From: Tragulus kanchil
Lineage: Eukaryota > Chordata > Mammalia > Artiodactyla > Tragulidae
Length of the DNA stretch: 64,000 nt
Assembly (NCBI GenBank): GCA_022376925.1
Contig: JAIOJX010000032.1
Span: 98,262,794 to 98,326,793 of the forward strand
Direction of reading: 5' to 3'
Shown here: piece by piece, positions 35,970 to 48,439 of the stretch
How the letters are laid out: every line of letters starts with the position of its first letter
Position numbering within the stretch: the stretch's first letter is position 1
The notes under the pieces: model-generated
What the model was told of the DNA's origin: nothing
What the model saw: only the letters and a program-made list of their open reading frames with translations
Databases searched by the model: none
Program-made: the position numbers and the translations under genes

Positions 35970-36547
35970 TTTTTTTTTTTTTTTTTCCTGACCTGAATTA
36001 TATCCTCAAAACCAGCCTTTGAGATTGGTAGGACACGTGGTTTTTGGTCGTCAAAAAGAAAACTAAAGTGTGGAGAAATTAGGCAAGTATCCAAGTATGT
36101 GCTCCCAAGTGAATGACTGAACTGAGATTGGAAGGAAAGGATTTATTGTGTATATTCCTGTGCATATTCAACAGTAACACCACACTCTTTGGAGAGACAG
36201 ACATCACCTTCATTTTTCACCTCAAAACAGAAGCTCAAAGATAGTAAGCAACTGTGTGCCCAGCACTACTCAGCAAGTAACGGCAGAACTGAGATTCAGA
36301 CCTTCATCTTCTGACTCCAAAGCCTGTGCTCCTCACCCACGTACTGCTTCAGCTAGCACATCTCACAAAGGCAGTGGGAATGTCCAGGGTTCCTTTCCTT
36401 TCACCCCTTGCTTGTGAACAGAGGGCCAATACTTTCTCTTTCCTTACTTAAAAACGCTCATTTTAATGCTCTATGGCAGGCAGTAAAAATATCTGAGTAT
36501 ATCCATATACAAAAGATGAAATTCCAGGTAATTGTTCTACAACATAG

Positions 36548-37600
36548 CATGTTTTTAAATTGAAATACAGTTGACTTAAAATGTTGTCTTAATTTCTGCT
36601 GTATAACAGAGACTCAGATATATATATATACTTGCATACATTCTTTTTATATCCATCACCATCATGGTTTATCTCAGGATATTGACTCTAGTTCCCTGTG
36701 CTCTGCAGTAGGACCTTGTTTATCATTTTAAATGTAGTAGTTTGAGTCTTCCAACCCCATACTCCCAGTCTGTCCACCTCCATCTCCATCCCCCTTGTTA
36801 ACCACGAGTCTGTTCTCTAGGTCTGTAAATCTCTTTATTAGATTGGTTCATTTGTGACATAGTTTAGATTCCACATGCAAGTGATATCCTGTGGGGTTTG
36901 TCTTCTCTTTCTTTTTTTTTTTTTTTTTTGTCTTCTCTTTCTGACTTACTTCACTTAGCACAATCATCTCTAGTTGCATCCACGTTGTTGCAAATGGCAT
37001 TACTTTGTTCTTCTTCTTCTTTTTTTTATAGCTGAGTAGGGTTCCATTGTGTATATGTACCATATCTTTGATGCACATTTAAGTTGTTGCCATGTCTTGG
37101 ATATTGTGAATAGTGCTGCTGTGGACATTGGGTTGTATGTATCTTTTCTTTTTTTTTTTTTTTCCAACTTTGACCTCTTTTATTGGTCCTTCATTTGTTT
37201 TTCATTCATCATAATTCTTCAGCCTGTGTGGGTCTCCCATTGCAGTAGCCTTTCTCGTCACAGAGTACCAGCTCTGGGTGCATGCATTCCTGAGAGCCGG
37301 CTCGTAATTGGACTCATCGGTCCAGCCACTCTGTGGCACGTGGGATCCCCTTGCACTGCAAGGTGGTGTCCTTACCCACTGGACCACTAGGGAAGCCCTG
37401 TATCTTTTCAAATTAAGAGTTTTGTCTGGGGATATGCCCAATTGTGGGATTGCTGGATCATATGGTAATTCTATTTTTAGTTTTCTGAGGAGCCTCCATA
37501 GTGTTTTCCATAGTGACTGCACAAATTTACATGGCCACCAACAGCGTTGGAGAGTTCCCTTTTCTCTACACCCTCTCCAGCGTGTGTATATTTTTGTTGA
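36548..37600 (-). mobile_element. L1 LINE 3' part, antisense
   Basis: Antisense L1 3' region with AGGTCTGTAAATCTC, TGACTTACTTCACTTAGCAC, TGAGTAGGGTTCCATTGTG and ATGGCCACCAACAGCGTTGG. A CHR-like SINE interrupts it at 37146-37397. The right end is repeated at 38569-38700. Confidence 0.88.
37146..37397 (-). mobile_element. CHR-like SINE inserted in L1
   Basis: Antisense element with a T-rich tail at its left and the GGGAAGCCC head complement at its right. The flanking duplication TGTATCTTTT, at about 37136-37145 and 37398-37407, interrupts the L1. Part of the tRNA-like head (the B-box region) is deleted. Confidence 0.88.
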
Positions 37601-39665
37601 GACCTAGAAAGTTCCTTAATCTGTGGTAAAAAAAAAAAAAAAATATCTATCTATCTATCTATATATATATATCTCTCATCTCACTGTGGAAAGAAAGATC
37701 TATCAGTATATTCCCCTTTTCTCCTTGCCCCCTAATGTCCATCAGAAAACCAGTAGCCCTTGTAGGTAGGCCAGTGGCTCTAGTTTTTACCACCAGGAAC
37801 TCCTTCTACATGAGTTGGTTCTGTGTGCAGGGACTTCTCTGTCCTGGAGAATCCAAGTGTCTTGACGCCTGACCAGGGGCTCTGGCTGCTCGGGGGCTGA
37901 GACGGTCGGGCATGGGGCCTAAGTCACAGTGAGGTCCTGCTTCCAGGTTTCAGAGTTTCTATGATGTCATCAGAGACCAATCAGGACTGCTGATCATCAT
38001 GTGATCTCTGGTGTTACCAAATTCCAGCCAAAAGAAAGATTTATGATTTTAATTAGTCTAATTATAGGAGAGAATATATAAAATTTTTAGTTAGGTTCCT
38101 TGAAATATTAAGCATAGCTGGTAGATTCCAATAACATCTTTTACAGGCCACAAGGGGCCAGGGCCTCTTCCTGGGAGGTGTGGATTTACAATCAGACTGG
38201 CTTTTTTTTTCTATCCAGAATGTAAAAGAAAGTAAAATTAACCTGTATTAATTTTGACCAATATATCAAATCTTAGCCATATTTCTGTAGGTTAGGGATG
38301 ATGGGTAGTCTACTGAACGATTATGTGGTTCTGTATTTAAGGATATATTTTTAAGTATTATTTTTGCAGAGAAACAGGTTGAATTTAATTGTTTCTGCAA
38401 CTATACCCTCTGATGTTAGAAAACCATGAGAAAAAATGAAGCGCAACATGACTAATCTTATTTTTTCTTTAGAAAAATAGGATGATAACATTTTTCTTGC
38501 CTACTTCCTGTGGTTATTATGGGTTTTAAATATAGTAATGCATTCTGCTTTGTACAGTATCCAGAATGCTATTTTTAGTTTTCTGAGGAGCCTCCATAGT
38601 GTTTTCCATAGTGACTGCACAAATTTACATGGCCACCAACAGCGTTGGAGAGTTCCCTTTTCTCTACACCCTCTCCAGCGTGTGTATATTTTTGTTGAGA
38701 CCTAGAAAGTTCCTTAATCTGTGGTAAAAAAAAAAAATATCTATCTATCTATCTGTATATATATTTTCTCTCATCTCACTGTGGAAAGAAAGATCTATCA
38801 GTATATTCCCCTTTTCTCCTTGCCCCCTAATGTCCATCAGAAAACCAGTAGCCCTTGTAGGTAGGCCAGTGGCTCTAGTTTTTACCACCAGGAACTCCTT
38901 CTACATGAGTTGGTTCTGTGTGCAGGGACTTCTCTGTCCTGGAGAATCCAAGTGTCTTGACGCCTGACCAGGGGCTCTGGCTGCTCGGGGGCTGAGACGG
39001 TCGGGCATGGGGCCTAAGTCACAGTGAGGTCCTGCTTCCAGGTTTCAGAGTTTCTATGATGTCATCAGAGACCAATCAGGACTGCTGATCATCATGTGAT
39101 CTCTGGTGTTACCAAATTCCAGCCAAAAGAAAGATTTATGATTTTAATTAGTCTAATTATAGGAGAGAATATATAAAATTTTTAGTTAGGTTCCTTGAAA
39201 TATTAAGCATAGCTGGTAGATTCCAATAACATCTTTTACAGGCCACAAGGGGCCAGGGCCTCTTCCTGGGAGGTGTGGATTTACAATCAGACTGGCTTTT
39301 TTTTTCTATCCAGAATGTAAAAGAAAGTAAAATTAACCTGTATTAATTTTGACCAATATATCAAATCTTAGCCATATTTCTGTAGGTTAGGGATGATGGG
39401 TAGTCTACTGAACGATTATGTGGTTCTGTATTTAAGGATATATTTTTAAGTATTATTTTTGCAGAGAAACAGGTTGAATTTAATTGTTTCTGCAACTATA
39501 CCCTCTGATGTTAGAAAACCATGAGAAAAAATGAAGCGCAACATGACTAATCTTATTTTTTCTTTAGAAAAATAGGATGATAACATTTTTCTTGCCTACT
39601 TCCTGTGGTTATTATGGGTTTTAAATATAGTAATGCATTCTGCTTTGTACAGTATCCAGAATGCT
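37471..39665. repeat. Tandem duplication 11, period 1098
   Basis: Bases 37471-38568 recur at 38569-39665. The copies differ in an A run (15 or more versus 12) and in the adjoining (ATCT)n tract; elsewhere they are nearly identical. Confidence 0.96.
37628..37675. repeat. Poly-A plus (ATCT)n/(AT)n microsatellite
   Basis: An A run is followed by four to five TATC units and an AT run. The duplicate at about 38726-38766 is shorter and has one interruption (CTGTAT). Confidence 0.85.
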
Positions 39666-39844
39666 GCATGCAGGCTGATTCTAGCATTGTCTTAGTCTGG
39701 GTGATAAGGGATGGCCATTGCCTGATGTGGTACCCAGAACTGATGATTATCTGTTCTTACTGAAGGGTCAGAAAAAGGGGAGCTTATCTGTGGCATATTT
39801 AGTTTTAGTCTGATTTATGAGCATGTGTGTTTAACCTGCTGCTG

Positions 39845-40028
39845 TTCTATGCTCAGTCATGTCTGACTCTGTGACCCCACGGACTGTAGCAATTTTCCAG
39901 ACAAGAATAGTGGAGTGGGTTGGCGTTTCCTTCTCTACGGAATCTTATAACCCAGGAATCAAACCCGCATCTCTTGGGTCTCCTGTGCTGGCTGACAGAT
40001 TCTTTACTACAGCTCCACCTGTGAAGCA
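39845..40028 (-). mobile_element. Bov-tA SINE
   Basis: Antisense body (TCAGTCATGTCTGACTCTGT, CAAGAATAGTGGAGTGGG) with internal losses, ending at the head complement. Confidence 0.85.
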
Positions 40029-40624
40029 ATTAACCTTGTTATTCTAGTAATCCTATTATGACCCTGGTCTAGATGGAGTCCCTGAATTCCATCAGTTTCT
40101 ATATTCGGATGCTTAAATCTGGAGAAGTAAGGTCAATCTTTACTGGAGTGGCTGGCCCCGTCTCTGGATGATGAACTGGGAAGATGGGGACTGATGTTTG
40201 CTGAGCCCTACTGAGAATAAGATGCCACAACCTTTTCTTCCTTAAACCTGGCAGCAGTTCTCAAGGCACAGGATACCGCCCTCACCTGCAGAGAAAGAAA
40301 TGGAGGCTCCTGGAACTAGGTAGCCTGGCCAAGGCCACTTAGATCTTCCAGGGGTTTAACTGGGTTTGTGAGACTCACAAGCTTTCACTGCCTTTCACAT
40401 GTGTTCTCTCACACACAGGAAGTGAGAGCAGTTGTTAGGACAACATGGGAAACCTGTATTTGGGTTGCTTCATTCTGTCACCCAGAGCTTCTCTCCTTCT
40501 CTGTAATCCCTGAAGTTTCCCAACACTCATCTCTTGCCAGGAGCCAAACAGCTAATTGAAAAATGTTCACAACAAAGGCCCAGCAGCCCTTGAGAACACA
40601 AGCTGGCCACAGTAAGTGCTCCAA

Positions 40625-41046
40625 GGATGGAAAGAATGAGTGAATGAAGGGGTATGACTAAAGTAAGTCAGAAAGAGAAAAACAAATACTGAATCATGTT
40701 GCTTGTATGTGGAATCTAGAAAAGTGATACAGATGGATTTATTTACAAAGCAGACATGAAGAAGAGATATAGAGAACAAACATGGATATGAGGGGTGGGG
40801 GAAGAGGGATGGATGAATTGGGAGATTGGGGTTGATAGATAGATAGATGGATAGATAGACACACTATTGATACTATGTATAAAATAGGGAACTAATGAGA
40901 AAGCTACTGTGTAGCACAGGGATCTACTCAGAGCCCTGTGGTGAGTAAATGGGAAGGCGAACCCAAAGAAAGGGGATATGTGTGTACACAGAGCTGGCGC
41001 ACTTTACTGCACAGCAGAAACTGCTACACCATTGTAAAGCAGCTGT
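40625..41046 (+). mobile_element. L1 3' UTR, sense
   Basis: Artiodactyl L1 3' phrases: AAGTAAGTCAGAAAGAGAAA, TGTATGTGGAATCTAGAAAA, TGTGTAGCACAGGGATCTAC and TGCACAGCAGAAACTGC. A GATA tract lies inside it at 40836-40860. Confidence 0.85.
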
Positions 41047-41262
41047 GAAAGTGAAAGTGCTAGTTGCTCAGTCGTATCCGACTCTTTTCAACCCCATGGA
41101 CTGTAGCCCTCCAATCTCTTCTGTCCATGGGATTCTCTAGGCAAGAACACTCGAATGGGTTTCCACTTCCTTCTCCAAGGGATCTTCTCGACTCAGGAAT
41201 CAAACCCGGGTCTCCTGCATCGCAGACAGACGCTCACTGTGTGAGCTGCCAGGAAGCCCCCC
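41047..41262 (-). mobile_element. Bov-tA SINE
   Basis: Antisense AAAGTGCTAGTTGCTCAGTC body through to CCAGGAAGCCCC. It lies directly after the L1 3' end. Confidence 0.92.
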
Positions 41263-41708
41263 CTCCCAAAATGAGTCCAAGCAAGCAAGGAATAGTTTTC
41301 TTGAGACAGTTTGGGCTGAGCTTTTTGTATAATATGTTGAAGTTTCAGAAAGTCTCACCCATGCCTGCAGGAATGCCTCTGTTACCTCCTCTCAGTCCCT
41401 GGGCTGTAGCCTCAACTCTACCACAGACACTCTGTGGTGGGGCTAGACAAATCCCACCAGTTCTGCACCCTCTGACCCCTCACTCTCTGCTCTCACACAC
41501 AGGAAGTGAGAGCAGTTGTTAGGACAACATGGGAAACCTGTATTTGGGTTGCTTCATTCTGTCACCCAGAGCTTCTCTCCTGCTCTGTAATCCCTGAAGT
41601 TTCCCAACACTCATCTCTTGCCAGGAGCCAAACAGCTAATTGAAAAATGTTCACAACAAAGGCCCAGCAGCCCTTGAGAACACAAGCTGGCCACAGTAAG
41701 TGCTCCAA

Positions 41709-42130
41709 GGATGGAAAGAATGAGTGAATGAAGGGGTATGACTAAAGTAAGTCAGAAAGAGAAAAACAAATACTGAATCATGTTGCTTGTATGTGGAATC
41801 TAGAAAAGTGATACAGATGGATTTATTTACAAAGCAGACATGAAGAAGAGATATAGAGAACAAACATGGATATGAGGGGTGGGGGAAGAGGGATGGATGA
41901 ATTGGGAGATTGGGGTTGATAGATAGATAGATGGATAGATAGACACACTATTGATACTATGTATAAAATAGGGAACTAATGAGAAAGCTACTGTGTAGCA
42001 CAGGGATCTACTCAGAGCCCTGTGGTGAGTAAATGGGAAGGCGAACCCAAAGAAAGGGGATATGTGTGTACACAGAGCTGGCGCACTTTACTGCACAGCA
42101 GAAACTGCTACACCATTGTAAAGCAGCTGT
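41709..42130 (+). mobile_element. Duplicate of the 40625 L1 3' UTR
   Basis: Second copy from tandem duplication 12. Confidence 0.85.
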
Positions 42131-42346
42131 GAAAGTGAAAGTGCTAGTTGCTCAGTCGTATCCGACTCTTTTCAACCCCATGGACTGTAGCCCTCCAATC
42201 TCTTCTGTCCATGGGATTCTCTAGGCAAGAACACTCGAATGGGTTTCCACTTCCTTCTCCAAGGGATCTTCTCGACTCAGGAATCAAACCCGGGTCTCCT
42301 GCATCGCAGACAGACGCTCACTGTGTGAGCTGCCAGGAAGCCCCCC
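42131..42346 (-). mobile_element. Duplicate of the 41047 Bov-tA SINE
   Basis: Second copy from tandem duplication 12. Confidence 0.92.
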
Positions 42347-42889
42347 CTCCCAAAATGAGTCCAAGCAAGCAAGGAATAGTTTTCTTGAGACAGTTTGGGC
42401 TGAGCTTTTTGTATAATATGTTGAAGTTTCAGAAAGTCTCACCCATGCCTGCAGGAATGCCTCTGTTACCTCCTCTCAGTCCCTGGGCTGTAGCCTCAAC
42501 TCTACCACAGACACTCTGTGGTGGGGCTAGACAAATCCCACCAGTTCTGCACCCTCTGACCCCTCACTCTCTGCTCTGCCTTCTGTGTCCTCATAGGACC
42601 TCTCTCCATCCGAAGCGATAGATCTCCTAGACTCTATGGCTACCCAAGTTCACTGGGGTCACCAGCTTTGATCTGAGCTGATCTCCTCAAGGGAGCTCAT
42701 TTAGGAAACACTGAGGAGTCAAGGGCTCAGGATGCAGGTTCAGATCGTGCCTTCCTCAGCAGCTGTGCGATAGTTCAGATCACTCTGCCTCTCGGGGCCT
42801 GCGCTCATCCTTACCGTACGCTGGGGGACTGGGCAGAGATTTGCCACGGCACCTGCTGCAATGCACTGCAAGCCCAGCTCGGCCCGGAC

Positions 42890-42975
42890 ATCCCCGAGGG
42901 CAGGGACTCTGTCCAAGCCTTTGTCTTTATCCTCAGGCCAAAGCTCTGCTCAATATGTGTTTCCTAAATCAGTAT
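42890..42975 (+). mobile_element. L2 LINE 3' end
   Basis: Sense L2 terminal phrases GAGGGCAGGGACTCTGTCC and GCTCAATATGTGTTTCC. Confidence 0.6.
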
Positions 42976-43002
42976 AAAGAACAGTAACTGTCATACCCTG
43001 TC

Positions 43003-43490
43003 TTATTTATTTTTAAATTTATTTATTTTTAATTGAAGATAATTACTTTACAGATTTTTGTTGTTTTCTGCCTAATATCAGCATGAATCAGCCATAGGTA
43101 TATATATGTCCTCTCCCTCCTGCCCCTTCCTCCCCATTCCCCCCTAACCCCCAATGCCAGGTTGTTAAACAGCACCTGTCTGGGTTCCCTGAATTATACA
43201 GCAAATTCCCATTGGCTGCCTCTTTTATATATGGCATTACACTTTTAAAAATTGACTTATAGTTCATTTTACTGTTGTGTTAGTTTCAGGTGTACAGAAA
43301 AGTGATTCAGTTACACACACACACACACATGTACACACACGCAGTAGATACTATATATATTCTTTTGTCAGATTTCTTTTCATTATAGATTATTACAGGA
43401 TGTTAAGTTTATATAGTGCCCTGTTCTATACAGCAGATCCTTGTTGTTTACCTATTTTATATGTAATAGTATTACCTTTGAATGTGGCCG
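43003..43490 (-). mobile_element. Composite of ruminant L1 3' ends
   Basis: The left part (TTTTTGTTGTTTTCTGCC, AGCATGAATCAGCCATAGG) is the ruminant L1 3' UTR in antisense. The right part (GTTAGTTTCAGGTGTACAG, ACAGCAGATCCTTGTTG) is an older L1 3' end. A CA run sits at about 43312-43342. Confidence 0.8.
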
Positions 43491-44044
43491 GGCAGATTCC
43501 TCACAAGTGAGAGTCTCCAGCTTTCTTTGAAACAGGCTAGGACTCAATTCTTAAGTTTGCACGAACCCAACCTCTGCAGTCAGACCAGATCTGAGGCTGG
43601 CTCATGCTGGGTGCTTACATTACCCTGGAAAGCTCAATTTTCTCTCTCTGAAAAATGGACGGTTAACTCTGTCCCGCTAGGGATGCTGCCTGGAGGTCAG
43701 TGTGAGGACCAAATGTGTCTCCAGTGCAGGGCTGTTTCCTGGTAGACAGAGGTCAGTGTCAGGAGGGAGTGTCCACCCCAGCGGGGAGGCCTCGCCCGCA
43801 AACCCTCAGCCCCGAGCTGGCTGGCAGCTGCTGCGGAGGTTCCGCTGCTCCCCTCACCCTCCTGCTTCCTTCCCTCCGGAGGGGCTTCGCTGGCGCGTCA
43901 GGATTTCGCTCAGCCTCCAACAGGGGCAGCCCACAAGTGAAGGGTGGGGAGCCCCCCGGGTGAGAGCCCAGTGAATGTCTCATCCCCCGGTTTGTCAGAG
44001 TATCCGCTGTGGGACTGAGCCCAGCCGTTACAGCTTCTTGGGTG
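43491..44044. other. GC-rich unique segment
   Basis: GC content rises here, most clearly at 43770-43960. Several overlapping open frames of about 75-90 codons exist on both strands. No known protein, repeat or splice structure was recognised. Confidence 0.5.
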
Positions 44045-44047
44045 TGT

Positions 44048-44248
44048 CTGCTCAGTTGCTAAGTCCAGTCCGACTCTGTGCGAACCCATGGACTAAGCCC
44101 ACCGGGCTCCTCTGCCCGTGGGATTTCCCAGGCAAGAATATTGGAGGAGGTGGCCATTTCCTACCCCAGGGGAATCTTTCTGACCCAGGGATCGACGGAG
44201 GTCTCTTGCATCAGCAGGTGGGTTCTTGACCACTGACTCACCTGGGAT
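44048..44248 (-). mobile_element. Bov-tA SINE
   Basis: Antisense TGCTCAGTTGCTAAGTCC body and GACTCACCTGGGA head complement. Confidence 0.9.
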
Positions 44249-44434
44249 GTGCCGTCACAGCTTTTGCCCACTCATTAATCCATATTGCAGTGGCTCCCTC
44301 CCCACTTCTCTCTTTGTCCACTTCTGTACGTGAGCTTTAAGGCCATGATAAACCACCTGCGCCCACGTACTTTACGCTGGTGGGTCTGCTTTTGGGGGAA
44401 ACCCAAACTGGGAAGTTAGTTTAACTCAAACACT

Positions 44435-44560
44435 GTTACTATTATTATTACTGAATCCCCATGAGAGCCCCACTTAGCAGATGACTCACTGAAGTTCAGA
44501 AAGTGGGAACTGGCTCATAGTTACACAGCAGCACATAGTTCTCATCACCCTTCCCTTCCC
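44435..44560 (+). mobile_element. MIR SINE
   Basis: Sense MIR pattern ACTATTATTATTACTGAATCC followed by GCAGATGACTCACTGAAG and TAGTTACACAGCAGCACA. Confidence 0.65.
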
Positions 44561-45116
44561 TCTCAGGGTTGTTATGAGGAGGTAATGAGTCAACACTCAA
44601 ATATTAATAGGCTTCATAAACTGTAGCAGTGGGCACGAGTGGTTTACTGTCCCTTCATAAGGCCACCTCTTCTAACGGTGGCGACATAAAAGTGATCCTC
44701 TGATCTCGGAGGAGCCGTGAACATGCCCACCTCCAACACTAATCATCCCTTGTTCAGGCCCATCATCAGTCCCCAGGGCAGCCTTGGAGTTGGAACCTAT
44801 TATCTGTGATTCATACGCTCTGAATCTGGAGCAACCCTAATAGCTGCCAGGCAGTAGGGGGTTTTGACTTGGAAATCATAGTCCAGATGTAAAGTGGTTT
44901 CTACACACACGTGACAGCCCATCTGGGAGCCGGAGAAGTTTATTTAACAGCCGGAACCGATGGCAGAGTAATAGTTGGAGGCCTTGTCCAGAACACAGGA
45001 ATCTGTCAGGAGTCAAATTGCAGAGGAAACATAGGCTGGGAAGAGAAACCAGCTTGGGGGGAAACTTCCTTTACAAGGGACATTCAGGTTGGGTTGTTAT
45101 GGAAATGCAGTCACTA

Positions 45117-45316
45117 GGGCTTCCCTGGTGGCTCAGAGGGTAAATGAGGGCACGCAGGAAACCTGAGTTCAATCCTTGGGTCAAGAAGACCCCTGGAGAG
45201 AGGCATGGCAACCCACTCTAGTATTCTTGCCTAGAGAGTGCCATGGACAGAGAAGCCTGGTGGGCTATGGTCCATGGACTTGCAAAAGTTGGACATGACT
45301 GAGTGATGAACACCTT
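45117..45316 (+). mobile_element. Bov-tA SINE
   Basis: Sense head GGGCTTCCCTGGTGGCTCAG, body with CCACTCTAGTATTCTTGCC, ending TGGACATGACTGAGTGATG. Confidence 0.92.
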
Positions 45317-45950
45317 CACTTCACACTTTGTAATTCACTTCAGGGCTCGGCAAGATCCAGTCACTGACAGTAAGACCAGTAACCAGGCAATAATAAGAGC
45401 CACAATTGGTTACTGGCTGAATAATGAATCACCTCTTTCAAGCCAGGCTTCCAGAGGGCTTGACACGCAGGGGCTGGTTTCATCCCTGCACCATTCTGTG
45501 GAGTGGGTGTGATCGTCTCACTTTACAAATGAATGCAGCAGTCAGAGCCTAGAGAGTATGGGTGACTGGACCCAGAGTCACAGTTTGAACTGTCCCGTCC
45601 TCTAAGTACGTGGGCCTCAGATTTAATGCCATCTGAAGGCATTCAATGAGAGTGGGTTGGCTGTTTGGCTGACTGGTTGGTTTATAATGCACAAAACCAC
45701 AGTATGGTGTGGAGAGATGTCTTTTAAATCAGACAGACCTTAGACAAATATCCTCACTTTCCCAGGACTAACTTTCACTCCCACCTCATCTGTGGTGATA
45801 CCTGCTTCACAGAGCAGCCAGGAGAAGGCAGTGGGTTTATGCGCATAGGTGCCTGGCAGGTGGAAATTACTCACTGCTTTCTCTTTCCCTTCCAAGCCTC
45901 ATCGTCCACTTACTTCCAAAGATGATTTACAAAGGAAAGTTTGGGGCCAG

Positions 45951-48172
45951 AATCTGACTCTTCCTGTCAGGCCTCGGATGATATAAGAGATTCTTTCTCG
46001 AGGCAGAGAATGCCAAGAGACAAATACAAGGAAGGTTTTCCACGAGGTCTTTTGTTTTCTACTCTAGATAGCATTAAGGAATATTCAGACAATACCTGCC
46101 ACCCTGGATTCTCTGCCCTTTGCTGACGAGGTTTCTCTCTTTGAACTATTTCAAAGGTGGCAGCAGAACTGGAACGCCTGCCTTCCCCCACCCTAACTGA
46201 TATATGAAGGGCAGAGAGAGGTCCCATGGTCAAGGTAATGACCGCAACTGGTCACTGAGTCTTTCCCTTAAAGGGAACTGCCTCTCCCTATTTTAATTCA
46301 AGAAGTTGATATTAATCCAGGCTGTTTCTAAGTGAGAGTTATGAATAAGACAAAACAAAACAAAAACCCTGGTTTCTGTGATTAGAAAGAGTAAGAGCAG
46401 GAGGGGAACACTTCTGGGAGAAGATGGTACGACACATGGTCTGACAGACGATGCAGGAAGGACTGTATTCCTTCCGCAAGGACCGAGGCCAGCAGTCACG
46501 CGGGCTTTCACTCTGAGCCAGTGTCTTGGGCTTATGTGCTCAAGGAAGGGGTGATGGTTCTACTCCTGGACCACAGGGCAGTGGTGCAGTGAGTGGTCAA
46601 GGTCAGGTCTGAGTCTGCATAAGCTCTTCCATTTCTTACTTGTGAGCCTCAGCTTCCCCCATTGTCAAATGGGAAGAATGGAGTGGGTAGACTTCACAGG
46701 GGCACTGTGAAGATTCCATGAAATGATCATACACGTCCACAAACATTCACTGAGGACCTACCATGTGCCTAGCTCTCTGCTGAACCCTGATATCTGTGTC
46801 AGCTGTAAAGAGTTCCCCCAATTTAAAATGTTAAGTATTATTCATTACTTTAAAAGATCATCCGACTCCACTGTCCTTCTCTACCCACCCAGGGAATAAA
46901 AAAAGGACCCCATTTATCTATTTTGAAATAAATTGAGCTCTTATCCAGGAAAGTAGAAGAAATGGCTCCAAAAGACAGAGTTTCCAGCAAGACAAATCCC
47001 CCAATGGCCTCTCTGTGCCACCGCTCAATAATGGTGTTTGCTATAAATCAGAAGTGATTACAAGAATTAATCTGACTCTTCCTGTCAGGCCTCTGATGAT
47101 ATAAGAGATTCTTTCTCGAGGCAGAGAATGCCAAGAGACAAATACAAGGAAGGTTTTCCACGAGGTCTTTTGTTTTCTACTCTAGATAGCATTAAGGAAT
47201 ATTCAGACAATACCTGCCACCCTGGATTCTCTGCCCTTTGCTGACGAGGTTTCTCTCTTTGAACTATTTCAAAGGTGGCAGCAGAACTGGAACGCCTGCC
47301 TTCCCCCACCCTAACTGATATATGAAGGGCAGAGAGAGGTCCCATGGTCAAGGTAATGACCGCAACTGGTCACTGAGTCTTTCCCTTAAAGGGAACTGCC
47401 TCTCCCTATTTTAATTCAAGAAGTTGATATTAATCCAGGCTGTTTCTAAGTGAGAGTTATGAATAAGACAAAACAAAACAAAAACCCTGGTTTCTGTGAT
47501 TAGAAAGAGTAAGAGCAGGAGGGGAACACTTCTGGGAGAAGATGGTACGACACATGGTCTGACAGACGATGCAGGAAGGACTGTATTCCTTCCGCAAGGA
47601 CCGAGGCCAGCAGTCACGCGGGCTTTCACTCTGAGCCAGTGTCTTGGGCTTATGTGCTCAAGGAAGGGGTGATGGTTCTACTCCTGGACCACAGGGCAGT
47701 GGTGCAGTGAGTGGTCAAGGTCAGGTCTGAGTCTGCATAAGCTCTTCCATTTCTTACTTGTGAGCCTCAGCTTCCCCCATTGTCAAATGGGAAGAATGGA
47801 GTGGGTAGACTTCACAGGGGCACTGTGAAGATTCCATGAAATGATCATACACGTCCACAAACATTCACTGAGGACCTACCATGTGCCTAGCTCTCTGCTG
47901 AACCCTGATATCTGTGTCAGCTGTAAAGAGTTCCCCCAATTTAAAATGTTAAGTATTATTCATTACTTTAAAAGATCATCCGACTCCACTGTCCTTCTCT
48001 ACCCACCCAGGGAATAAAAAAAGGACCCCATTTATCTATTTTGAAATAAATTGAGCTCTTATCCAGGAAAGTAGAAGAAATGGCTCCAAAAGACAGAGTT
48101 TCCAGCAAGACAAATCCCCCAATGGCCTCTCTGTGCCACCGCTCAATAATGGTGTTTGCTATAAATCAGAGA
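45951..48172. repeat. Tandem duplication 13, period 1118
   Basis: Bases 45951-47068 recur at 47069-48172, starting AATCTGACTCTTCCTGTCAG. Only isolated substitutions were noted (GCCTCGGATG versus GCCTCTGATG). Confidence 0.96.
46600..46760 (-). mobile_element. MIR SINE
   Basis: Antisense MIR phrases ACTTGTGAGCCTCAGCTTCC and TTGTCAAATGGGAAGAATGG. Repeated at about 47718-47878. Confidence 0.75.
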
Positions 48173-48439
48173 GCTTCTTTATCAAGTGCCTTGGAAGCGC
48201 TTGGGACCGATTTAGCCCTGGAGTGAGATTAATCACAAATGCTGCTTTAGAAAGAGTGATGGGTGTGAATAAGAAGGGTCAGTGGAGATCATTTTGATTC
48301 ACCCCGATCGCGGTTGATAGCTGGAGGTTGCAGAACTAGGGCTCTAAGTTTTTGACAGTTCTGTTTGAGAAAAACCGTTTCTCCCAGGAGTGTTTCTATA
48401 CCCCTAACAACGGCCTGGAAGACACTAATGGCCTAATGT

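Larger units (their letters stand above)
34241..36483. repeat. Tandem duplication 10, period 1133
   Basis: Bases 34241-35373 recur at 35374-36480. The unit starts CTCAAGGTGTGGTTATGG. It is chained to duplication 9, so the CTCAAGG segment occurs three times (33108, 34241, 35374). Confidence 0.96.
40406..42575. repeat. Tandem duplication 12, period 1084
   Basis: Bases 40406-41489 recur at 41490-42573, starting CTCTCACACACAGGAAG. The join uses the shared CTCTC motif. Almost no substitutions were seen (one at about 40501 versus 41582). Confidence 0.96.

Noticed and set aside
35894..37078. Lysine-rich open frames at 35894-36094 and 36848-37078
   Set aside because: They are translations of long T runs read on the minus strand inside L1 sequence.
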